Assembly (NCBI RefSeq): GCF_035083965.1
Contig: NC_089722.1
Coordinates: 38,487,958 to 38,551,957 of the forward strand
Direction: 5' to 3'
From: Branchiostoma lanceolatum
Taxonomy: Eukaryota; Chordata; Leptocardii; Amphioxiformes; Branchiostomatidae
DNA length: 64,000 nt
In this document: positions 38,062 to 49,017 of the stretch, piece by piece
Numbering within the stretch: the first letter of the stretch is position 1
Layout: each line of letters begins with the position of its first letter
Made by a program: the position numbers and the translations under genes
The notes under the pieces: generated by a model
What the model saw: only the letters and a program-made list of their open reading frames with translations
What the model was told of the DNA's origin: nothing
Databases searched by the model: none

Positions 38062-41000
38062 GTCTTTTTGATTTTTTTTCTTTCAATCATTGGAACAAGT
38101 GGCTACAAGTAAGCCACCAAAACATCATCTTTCGCCTACGGCCACATCACGTTGAGAACACCCGATCCCGTTCGATCTCGGATAGTTAAGCAACGTCGAG
38201 TCCGGTCAGTACCTGGATGGGAGACCACTTGGGAACACCGGATGCTGTAGGCGTCTTTTTGATTTTTTTTCTTTCAATCATTGGAAAAGGTGGCTATAAG
38301 TAAGCCAGCAAAACATCATCTTTCGCCTACGGGCACATGGCGTTGACAACACCCGATCCCGTTCGAACTCGGATAGTTAAGCAACGTCGAGTCCGGTCAG
38401 TGCCTGGATGGGAGACCTCCGGGGAACACCATTCTGTAGACGTCTTTTTGATTTTTTTTCTTTCAATCATTGGAACAAGTGGCTACAAGTAAGCCACCAA
38501 AACATCATCTTTCGCCTACGGCCACATCACGTTGAGAACACCCGATCCCGTTCGATCTCGGATAGTTAAGCAACGTCGAGTCCGGTCAGTACCTGGATGG
38601 GAGACCACTTGGGAACACCGGATGCTGTAGGCGTCTTTTTGATTTTTTTTCTTTCAATCATTGGAAAAGGTGGCTATAAGTTAGCCAGCAAAACATCATC
38701 TTTCGCCTACGGGCACATGGCGTTGACAACACCCGATCCCGTTCGAACTCGGATAGTTAAGCAACGTCGAGTCCGGTCAGTGCCTGGATGGGAGACCTCC
38801 GGGGAACACCATTCTGTAGACGTCTTTTTGATTTTTTTTCTTTCAATCATTGGAACAAGTGGCTACAAGTAAGCCACCAAAACATCATCTTTCGCCTACG
38901 GCCACATCACGTTGAGAACACCCGATCCCGTTCGATCTCGGATAGTTAAGCAACGTCGAGTCCGGTCAGTACCTGGATGGGAGACCACTTGGGAACACCG
39001 GATGCTGTAGGCGTCTTTTTGATTTTTTTTCTTTCAATCATTGGAAAAGGTGGCTATAAGTAAGCCAGCAAAACATCATCTTTCGCCTACGGGCACATGG
39101 CGTTGACAACACCCGATCCCGTTCGAACTCGGATAGTTAAGCAACGTCGAGTCCGGTCAGTGCCTGGATGGGAGACCTCCGGGGAACACCATTCTGTAGA
39201 CGTCTTTTTGATTTTTTTTCTTTCAATCATTGGAACAAGTGGCTACAAGTAAGCCACCAAAACATCATCTTTCGCCTACGGCCACATCACGTTGAGAACA
39301 CCCGATCCCGTTCGATCTCGGATAGTTAAGCAACGTCGAGTCCGGTCAGTACCTGGATGGGAGACCACTTGGGAACACCGGATGCTGTAGGCGTCTTTTT
39401 GATTTTTTTTCTTTCAATCATTGGAAAAGGTGGCTATAAGTTAGCCAGCAAAACATCATCTTTCGCCTACGGGCACATGGCGTTGACAACACCCGATCCC
39501 GTTCGAACTCGGATAGTTAAGCAACGTCGAGTCCGGTCAGTGCCTGGATGGGAGACCTCCGGGGAACACCATTCTGTAGACGTCTTTTTGATTTTTTTTC
39601 TTTCAATCATTGGAACAAGTGGCTACAAGTAAGCCACCAAAACATCATCTTTCGCCTACGGCCACATCACGTTGAGAACACCCGATCCCGTTCGATCTCG
39701 GATAGTTAAGCAACGTCGAGTCCGGTCAGTACCTGGATGGGAGACCACTTGGGAACACCGGATGCTGTAGGCGTCTTTTTGATTTTTTTTCTTTCAATCA
39801 TTGGAAAAGGTGGCTATAAGTAAGCCAGCAAAACATCATCTTTCGCCTACGGGCACATGGCGTTGACAACACCCGATCCCGTTCGAACTCGGATAGTTAA
39901 GCAACGTCGAGTCCGGTCAGTGCCTGGATGGGAGACCTCCGGGGAACACCATTCTGTAGACGTCTTTTTGATTTTTTTTCTTTCAATCATTGGAACAAGT
40001 GGCTACAAGTAAGCCACCAAAACATCATCTTTCGCCTACGGCCACATCACGTTGAGAACACCCGATCCCGTTCGATCTCGGATAGTTAAGCAACGTCGAG
40101 TCCGGTCAGTACCTGGATGGGAGACCACTTGGGAACACCGGATGCTGTAGGCGTCTTTTTGATTTTTTTTCTTTCAATCATTGGAAAAGGTGGCTATAAG
40201 TTAGCCAGCAAAACATCATCTTTCGCCTACGGGCACATGGCGTTGACAACACCCGATCCCGTTCGAACTCGGATAGTTAAGCAACGTCGAGTCCGGTCAG
40301 TGCCTGGATGGGAGACCTCCGGGGAACACCATTCTGTAGACGTCTTTTTGATTTTTTTTCTTTCAATCATTGGAACAAGTGGCTACAAGTAAGCCACCAA
40401 AACATCATCTTTCGCCTACGGCCACATCACGTTGAGAACACCCGATCCCGTTCGATCTCGGATAGTTAAGCAACGTCGAGTCCGGTCAGTACCTGGATGG
40501 GAGACCACTTGGGAACACCGGATGCTGTAGGCGTCTTTTTGATTTTTTTTCTTTCAATCATTGGAAAAGGTGGCTATAAGTAAGCCAGCAAAACATCATC
40601 TTTCGCCTACGGGCACATGGCGTTGACAACACCCGATCCCGTTCGAACTCGGATAGTTAAGCAACGTCGAGTCCGGTCAGTGCCTGGATGGGAGACCTCC
40701 GGGGAACACCATTCTGTAGACGTCTTTTTGATTTTTTTTCTTTCAATCATTGGAACAAGTGGCTACAAGTAAGCCACCAAAACATCATCTTTCGCCTACG
40801 GCCACATCACGTTGAGAACACCCGATCCCGTTCGATCTCGGATAGTTAAGCAACGTCGAGTCCGGTCAGTACCTGGATGGGAGACCACTTGGGAACACCG
40901 GATGCTGTAGGCGTCTTTTTGATTTTTTTTCTTTCAATCATTGGAAAAGGTGGCTATAAGTTAGCCAGCAAAACATCATCTTTCGCCTACGGGCACATGG

Positions 41001-44000
41001 CGTTGACAACACCCGATCCCGTTCGAACTCGGATAGTTAAGCAACGTCGAGTCCGGTCAGTGCCTGGATGGGAGACCTCCGGGGAACACCATTCTGTAGA
41101 CGTCTTTTTGATTTTTTTTCTTTCAATCATTGGAACAAGTGGCTACAAGTAAGCCACCAAAACATCATCTTTCGCCTACGGCCACATCACGTTGAGAACA
41201 CCCGATCCCGTTCGATCTCGGATAGTTAAGCAACGTCGAGTCCGGTCAGTACCTGGATGGGAGACCACTTGGGAACACCGGATGCTGTAGGCGTCTTTTT
41301 GATTTTTTTTCTTTCAATCATTGGAAAAGGTGGCTATAAGTAAGCCAGCAAAACATCATCTTTCGCCTACGGGCACATGGCGTTGACAACACCCGATCCC
41401 GTTCGAACTCGGATAGTTAAGCAACGTCGAGTCCGGTCAGTGCCTGGATGGGAGACCTCCGGGGAACACCATTCTGTAGACGTCTTTTTGATTTTTTTTC
41501 TTTCAATCATTGGAACAAGTGGCTACAAGTAAGCCACCAAAACATCATCTTTCGCCTACGGCCACATCACGTTGAGAACACCCGATCCCGTTCGATCTCG
41601 GATAGTTAAGCAACGTCGAGTCCGGTCAGTACCTGGATGGGAGACCACTTGGGAACACCGGATGCTGTAGGCGTCTTTTTGATTTTTTTTCTTTCAATCA
41701 TTGGAAAAGGTGGCTATAAGTAAGCCAGCAAAACATCATCTTTCGCCTACGGGCACATGGCGTTGACAACACCCGATCCCGTTCGAACTCGGATAGTTAA
41801 GCAACGTCGAGTCCGGTCAGTGCCTGGATGGGAGACCTCCGGGGAACACCATTCTGTAGACGTCTTTTTGATTTTTTTTCTTTCAATCATTGGAACAAGT
41901 GGCTACAAGTAAGCCACCAAAACATCATCTTTCGCCTACGGCCACATCACGTTGAGAACACCCGATCCCGTTCGATCTCGGATAGTTAAGCAACGTCGAG
42001 TCCGGTCAGTACCTGGATGGGAGACCACTTGGGAACACCGGATGCTGTAGGCGTCTTTTTGATTTTTTTTCTTTCAATCATTGGAAAAGGTGGCTATAAG
42101 TAAGCCAGCAAAACATCATCTTTCGCCTACGGGCACATGGCGTTGACAACACCCGATCCCGTTCGAACTCGGATAGTTAAGCAACGTCGAGTCCGGTCAG
42201 TGCCTGGATGGGAGACCTCCGGGGAACACCATTCTGTAGACGTCTTTTTGATTTTTTTTCTTTCAATCATTGGAACAAGTGGCTACAAGTAAGCCACCAA
42301 AACATCATCTTTCGCCTACGGCCACATCACGTTGAGAACACCCGATCCCGTTCGATCTCGGATAGTTAAGCAACGTCGAGTCCGGTCAGTACCTGGATGG
42401 GAGACCACTTGGGAACACCGGATGCTGTAGGCGTCTTTTTGATTTTTTTTCTTTCAATCATTGGAAAAGGTGGCTATAAGTTAGCCAGCAAAACATCATC
42501 TTTCGCCTACGGGCACATGGCGTTGACAACACCCGATCCCGTTCGAACTCGGATAGTTAAGCAACGTCGAGTCCGGTCAGTGCCTGGATGGGAGACCTCC
42601 GGGGAACACCATTCTGTAGACGTCTTTTTGATTTTTTTTCTTTCAATCATTGGAACAAGTGGCTACAAGTAAGCCACCAAAACATCATCTTTCGCCTACG
42701 GCCACATCACGTTGAGAACACCCGATCCCGTTCGATCTCGGATAGTTAAGCAACGTCGAGTCCGGTCAGTACCTGGATGGGAGACCACTTGGGAACACCG
42801 GATGCTGTAGGCGTCTTTTTGATTTTTTTTCTTTCAATCATTGGAAAAGGTGGCTATAAGTAAGCCAGCAAAACATCATCTTTCGCCTACGGGCACATGG
42901 CGTTGACAACACCCGATCCCGTTCGAACTCGGATAGTTAAGCAACGTCGAGTCCGGTCAGTGCCTGGATGGGAGACCTCCGGGGAACACCATTCTGTAGA
43001 CGTCTTTTTGATTTTTTTTCTTTCAATCATTGGAACAAGTGGCTACAAGTAAGCCACCAAAACATCATCTTTCGCCTACGGCCACATCACGTTGAGAACA
43101 CCCGATCCCGTTCGATCTCGGATAGTTAAGCAACGTCGAGTCCGGTCAGTACCTGGATGGGAGACCACTTGGGAACACCGGATGCTGTAGGCGTCTTTTT
43201 GATTTTTTTTCTTTCAATCATTGGAAAAGGTGGCTATAAGTTAGCCAGCAAAACATCATCTTTCGCCTACGGGCACATGGCGTTGACAACACCCGATCCC
43301 GTTCGAACTCGGATAGTTAAGCAACGTCGAGTCCGGTCAGTGCCTGGATGGGAGACCTCCGGGGAACACCATTCTGTAGACGTCTTTTTGATTTTTTTTC
43401 TTTCAATCATTGGAACAAGTGGCTACAAGTAAGCCACCAAAACATCATCTTTCGCCTACGGCCACATCACGTTGAGAACACCCGATCCCGTTCGATCTCG
43501 GATAGTTAAGCAACGTCGAGTCCGGTCAGTACCTGGATGGGAGACCACTTGGGAACACCGGATGCTGTAGGCGTCTTTTTGATTTTTTTTCTTTCAATCA
43601 TTGGAAAAGGTGGCTATAAGTAAGCCAGCAAAACATCATCTTTCGCCTACGGGCACATGGCGTTGACAACACCCGATCCCGTTCGAACTCGGATAGTTAA
43701 GCAACGTCGAGTCCGGTCAGTGCCTGGATGGGAGACCTCCGGGGAACACCATTCTGTAGACGTCTTTTTGATTTTTTTTCTTTCAATCATTGGAACAAGT
43801 GGCTACAAGTAAGCCACCAAAACATCATCTTTCGCCTACGGCCACATCACGTTGAGAACACCCGATCCCGTTCGATCTCGGATAGTTAAGCAACGTCGAG
43901 TCCGGTCAGTACCTGGATGGGAGACCACTTGGGAACACCGGATGCTGTAGGCGTCTTTTTGATTTTTTTTCTTTCAATCATTGGAAAAGGTGGCTATAAG

Positions 44001-44593
44001 TAAGCCAGCAAAACATCATCTTTCGCCTACGGGCACATGGCGTTGACAACACCCGATCCCGTTCGAACTCGGATAGTTAAGCAACGTCGAGTCCGGTCAG
44101 TGCCTGGATGGGAGACCTCCGGGGAACACCATTCTGTAGACGTCTTTTTGATTTTTTTTCTTTCAATCATTGGAACAAGTGGCTACAAGTAAGCCACCAA
44201 AACATCATCTTTCGCCTACGGCCACATCACGTTGAGAACACCCGATCCCGTTCGATCTCGGATAGTTAAGCAACGTCGAGTCCGGTCAGTACCTGGATGG
44301 GAGACCACTTGGGAACACCGGATGCTGTAGGCGTCTTTTTGATTTTTTTTCTTTCAATCATTGGAAAAGGTGGCTATAAGTAAGCCAGCAAAACATCATC
44401 TTTCGCCTACGGGCACATGGCGTTGACAACACCCGATCCCGTTCGAACTCGGATAGTTAAGCAACGTCGAGTCCGGTCAGTGCCTGGATGGGAGACCTCC
44501 GGGGAACACCATTCTGTAGACGTCTTTTTGATTTTTTTTCTTTCAATCATTGGAACAAGTGGCTACAAGTAAGCCACCAAAACATCATCTTTC

Positions 44594-44667
44594 GCCTACG
44601 GCCACATCACGTTGAGAACACCCGATCCCGTTCGATCTCGGATAGTTAAGCAACGTCGAGTCCGGTC
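44594..44667 (+). rRNA. 5S rRNA type A, 5' part of the copy split by an insertion
   Basis: Bases 1-74 of the 19th type A gene, ending TCCGGTC, after which the 4.3-kb insert begins. The break lies between box A and box C, so the internal promoter is separated and this copy should be silent. Confidence 0.9.
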
Positions 44668-44840
44668 CACGCCTGGTTCGTTTCGAACATTTAGTTCTGG
44701 AGTTCGAACGTGCCGCGCCCCGCTGCCCCTCTTCCCGCCAGAATCGGTGCCCCGCCCCAGCCCCGCCCCCGGTGAACCATAGGACCTTTGACCACCGGAA
44801 GAATAAGGATAATGGTCACGTGCCGCGATTTTCAGCTGAC

Positions 44841-47800
44841 ACAAGATGGCTACAGTGTTGAACAAGCGGATTTGCAGCAGACAACCGCACAAAATTGGCT
44901 TTTTTTAAGCGAATCGGCTTATTTCTGACGATAGTCAACTTCCTTCTGTTCCAAGGAGGTCCCAAGACAAGGTAAACGTTTCTTAAAGATTATGAACGAC
45001 CCCAAGTTTTCCCGTTTCCAACTCGGACTGTTTTCGTAACATGATATATGTCTCCACGTAATGCAATGGTTGCCATTTGTGTGACACTTTTTTTATCACC
45101 GCTGGACCGCGTTGAAAATATAGTTAAATCTGTATATTTTAGCTCGTGTTTATGAGCCATGTTATAATGATTCTGTCTTAGTTCTAACAAGCAACTGTTG
45201 TAGTTTGCTCATTTTCTTATGGATTTCTGTTTCTGTAACTTGTGCAAAGTAATGTTACTCGCTTATTTTTGCTGCTAATTATAAAGGTGCCTTTTGTTGT
45301 GGACGTTTTATGCCACAGTATCGACTTTACTTATTTCGCTTTGATTATCTGCTTAGGGGAACCATGAGACGTTGTCTTGCGTATGCAACCGTACAACGGC
45401 AAGAAGATTACAACCAAGCTTGTAAACTGTAAGTAATCATTTGTTATTCCTAAAAATTAGAACAAAATGTATCTCTATCTGAAGTCTCCCTGTTGATGGT
45501 ACCACTTATTTCCCTATGCCAAATATATCAGCATTTTTGCACTGAAAAACTAACATCAAGCAATGTGTGTCGTGCTGTTTTTCTCCATACAAATTTTCAT
45601 CCAAGCTGCAGTAATGTTTTGATGTTGTCTAGTAAGCTTACCTGTACAAATACAGTCTTGAACATGACAAATGCAAAGATATATTCCAGTCGGTTTCATG
45701 ATCAAACAAAATGGTAATCTAACACTGCTTAATATAGACAGCAATATGTGTGCATATATGCAGATTGCAGAATGTACAAAACATGTACACAAAAAACAAC
45801 AAATATTTACATGGATGTGAACTGATAATGAACCTCAAGATATTTTGCCCATTTCATTATATTACTAAGCATGTAGTCATTTCCCTGAAAATTATGTCAG
45901 ATGCCTTTAGCAGTTTCAGCATTGACAGCACAAATTATGCACCCTCCTCCCCACTGTATTATTCTCATTGTGCATGTTTGATGTTGGTTCTACCTAGGTG
46001 AATCTTGTGCTAATGTGGTCTCCAGGATGCTACAAATGTTCAACACAAAACATCCAGGTTGTTAACTGTAAGTAGGGTTTTATCATGTTGCCTTAAAACC
46101 TAACAGATTTTAAAAACCCAAGTGAACTAATGCTGTACATTCTAGTTTTAAGATCACATGCTGCAACAACTTATCCCTGAGGTGATAGATTGGCATAGAC
46201 AATACTGGTTTGTGCAGGTGGAATCACAGATGTGACAGAAACAGGTGAAGTTGAAAATGCAGTTTGGAAAGAGGTTGCATTAATTTTGATTTTGAGTTGA
46301 AATGTAGTAGTATGCCCTATCACTGGCATGTCTGGCATGCCAGATAGTTCTTGGTTGAACAACAAATGTATTTCAGGGACCTGTATTTACCATGCAGTAT
46401 GGTTGTGTGAATTTCATATGTTCCCTAATAGTGATTATTGTCATATCACTAGGATTGTTACAGCACAGGATGCATCACTGTATTTCTTGTAGAATCTAAA
46501 CAACATATACATGTGTAACACTAACAATACATACAAAATGATGGACCAAAAAATCTAGTTTTTTTAGTGTTTTATTATACTCAGGTGTATTTTTTCATTT
46601 TTTTGTTATACTGTTATAGTTTTAGATGGAAATGGGGTAGGTAACGTTACATTAGTATCTCACTTTTTTGTTTTATGTCAACAAACATGAATATATCTAA
46701 ACAGGGCTATGCTACTTTCATTTGGAAATTTGAATACTACAAGAGTACCACATTTGTTTGAATTACCAAGCTCACTCTATAGAAAGTACTGATAAGCTAA
46801 AGTCAGGGAATACTCATTCCATTCAGGAAAAGTATTCTTGCTTTTACTTACACATGCAACATTTATTTGAACAAAATTATAATAGAAAAATTGACAACTA
46901 ATGTCTGTTTAATATTTCTACTATCATTTAGCCTTTTTCTTTGTTTTTTTAAAGGAGAAAGCAGCTGTTGTCCCAGTTTTCAGTGATTTCCTGAGAGGTC
47001 CTCCCTGACTCCAAGTTGATCCCATACTGTTTCAGCCATCTTAGGAGGGTAAGTAAGTATATATATATATCCTTGGTATTTGTTAACAGGTTACTCATTG
47101 ATGTTGATAGTTTTGTGACAAAATTAATAATAGAATAAGTGCCATTCCCTGAAGTATCAACCACCGGTTCAGACTGTTTTTCACATATAACAAAGAATAT
47201 GTACAGTACAGCATATGTGAGTGTTACAGACCACAGTTGGTATCTAAGTTCTTTGTATCAGAGCAGACCTGTTCATATGTGTTCATAGATTTTTCACAAC
47301 TGTTTTGTGGTAATCAGTAAAAAGGGGTCTGGGATAATGTTTAGACTATGTTGATTTCATTCGATGGCTGTCTTATAACTAATTCAAGCTGGTCTGTGTG
47401 TCTCACAGAGTCAAAATACAACTGTCATGTGTTTTTGTAAAACTTTATTCATACCATGTATTTTGATTTAATTGTTCCATTGGTTATAGGAGCTGAAGGT
47501 AAATTTCATCTCTTTATTTCCCTCTTCTGCCCCTATGTCATGTTTAGGTCAACCTGGGCCATCAACAGGTGACCATCATGAATTCTGATCTGATTTGGAA
47601 TTTGGCACAGTCTTCAGCAAGTCTTACAGATCAGCTAGCGGTACCAGCTAAAGTTCATGTGTAAGCTGCACCTGCTGTCCCCTATTGTTGTACTACATTC
47701 AAGTACTGCTCAATAACTTGCTGTTTTTGACGTAACATCCTGTTATTGACTTTCTTACCTTCATTACCATTGTACAATACGGTTTGCTCCAAAATGTACA

Positions 47801-48130
47801 CATAAAAAAATGCCTATTTGGATACATGTCTTAAAATGAAATGTTGTTGAAATAGATGTTCTTGTATTAAAGTGTGAAATGAGTTATCTTTTTGACAGAA
47901 GTACTTTGAAATCTATTAGCATTCCAACTTGATGATATATCTATTATGATATAATATTTTTCTGTATCAATGGAATGATTTCTGCACTTGTCATAGAGGT
48001 GACAGCAATGTAAAATATGAAGTACCACTTGTCACCATTGTTAACTTGCAATGTTTTCTTTGTATTGTTTCATGTTGCAATTAGCCCTCAGGCATAAGAA
48101 CTTGCAAATAAAACTCGTTATTGTATTCAG
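44841..48130 (+). ncRNA. Possible five-exon Pol II transcript within the insert (lncRNA-like)
   Basis: Five segments have canonical borders: an exon ending 44,972 (AAG then GTAAAC), then 45,357-45,428, 46,026-46,067, 46,955-47,048 (GG then GTAAGT) and 47,548 to about 48,130, after AATAAA at 48,107. Upstream, 44,700-44,840 is GC-box rich and 44,841-44,851 reads ACAAGATGGCT. Exons 2 and 3 end in near-identical bases before GTAAGTA. The only ORF crossing a junction is 35 codons, ATG at 45,364 through exon 3. Start and expression are inferred; it may be a non-coding RNA or the remains of a captured host gene. Confidence 0.4.
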
Positions 48131-48866
48131 TGTCCTTTCGTCTTGTTATTTTTGTCTATATTGAATCAACACAATGATAAAGACAAATCATATCTGTACA
48201 ACAGTTCATTGTCCATTTGTCCTGTGTTTTAGTCACTTTACTCCTGACCAAAGTAGTTAGAAGATTGTTCCACCATAGTCAACGGATACGTATTTGATTG
48301 GTCACTAGAAATATTTAAATCTTAAGTTTTAGGAGGCCATATGCAGCCTTATACAGTAACTTTGAACTGACAGTCCGCAAAGTCTTTAAAAGTTCCGTAA
48401 ATCTACTATTAACTACGTGGGCCAGCCACCGCTGCCGGCGACATGGCGTTCTTATAGGGGTTCTACCCTTCCGTAACGCCCCCACGGCCAGCGCGGTTTT
48501 CCGTGCTTAAAAAAAGTGTCACACACAACAGACCGCCATAAAACTGTAAAGTAGCATACTATTCATTCAAAAAGTCTATGTAAATTAACGGCTAAACTTG
48601 CAGAACAATACAAATAAACAATTTCTTGGATGGTCATGTTCATATCAATTACGTAATTCACCGCGCTGGATGAAAATAAGCACATGATTTGATATCACCA
48701 AGACTTATGAAAACTGCAGGAAATATGTAAAAACATAGTTTAAGTATGTTAAACAAGCTTCTACTAAGATGCGGCGATCAAAAGCAGGCAACTCAGATAA
48801 AGCGTATTGCAAGAAATGAGCTTTATTTGCGATGCAACACACATTTTCCGAGGTGCCGCTAGAAGG

Positions 48867-48891
48867 CCATCTTGACGTTGCCCTTAGCAAC
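48867..48891 (-). promoter_or_regulatory. YY1-like site and X-box-like palindrome near the right end of the insert
   Basis: The minus strand carries CAAGATGG at 48,874-48,867. Next to it, 48,877-48,891 is the near-palindrome GTTGCCCTTAGCAAC, resembling the RFX X-box (GTTRCC, short spacer, RGYAAC). Together with the AAGATGG at the left end this suggests promoter activity facing inward at both ends. Read by eye only. Confidence 0.35.
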
Positions 48892-48968
48892 GCCGCTCTC
48901 GTTCTACAAAATTTCGTCTCGTTCCCTGGAAACTAAATGTTCGAAAATCGCGTTCTGAAACCGGCGTG

Positions 48969-49017
48969 GGTCAGTACCTGGATGGGAGACCACTTGGGAA
49001 CACCGGATGCTGTAGGC
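48969..49017 (+). rRNA. 5S rRNA type A, 3' part of the split copy
   Basis: Resumes with GGTCAGTACC (A-positions 71 onward), so GGTC is present on both sides of the insert, and runs to GCTGTAGGC and the T-run. It lacks box A. Confidence 0.9.

Larger units (their letters stand above)
37754..44593 (+). rRNA. Tandem 5S rRNA gene array, left block: 18 repeats of a 380-bp two-gene unit
   Basis: Each unit is type A 5S (119 bp), a 72-bp spacer, type B 5S (117 bp) and a second 72-bp spacer. Type A genes start at 37,754 + 380k and type B at 37,945 + 380k for k = 0 to 17. Both are transcribed on the plus strand. After each gene GTCTTTTTG supplies a T5 polymerase III stop, backed by a T8 run. The spacer before A contains TACAAG, and that before B contains TATAAG, each at -30 to -25. 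Repeats look identical except for one marker base in the spacer before B (TTAGCC or TAAGCC). The TTAGCC form occurs at k = 0, 2, 4, 6, 8, 12 and 14. Confidence 0.95.
44668..48968 (+). mobile_element. 4,301-bp inverted-end insertion inside a 5S rRNA gene
   Basis: The insert begins CACGCCTGGTTCG and ends CCGGCGTG; GGTC is duplicated at its edges (44,664-44,667 and 48,969-48,972). A 16-base block TTTCGAACATTTAGTT near the left end recurs inverted near the right end, with the two copies offset by about 10 bases from their termini, so the ends are imperfect inverted repeats. The left 200 bp is CpG-rich with CCGCCCC boxes. No transposase-like ORF is visible. CAC ends with a 4-bp duplication would suit the Chapaev branch of CACTA-like transposons. 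If the outer C and G belong to the element, the duplication shortens to GT. It is probably non-autonomous; family uncertain. Confidence 0.75.

Noticed and set aside
44668-48968. Dada-type transposon as the 5S insert
   Set aside because: Dada elements give 6-7 bp duplications and encode a transposase. Here only GGTC is duplicated and no transposase frame is visible.
44668-48968. Virus-like element or LTR retrotransposon in the 5S array
   Set aside because: No long direct terminal repeats, no primer-binding site and no long coding frames; the ends are inverted, not direct.
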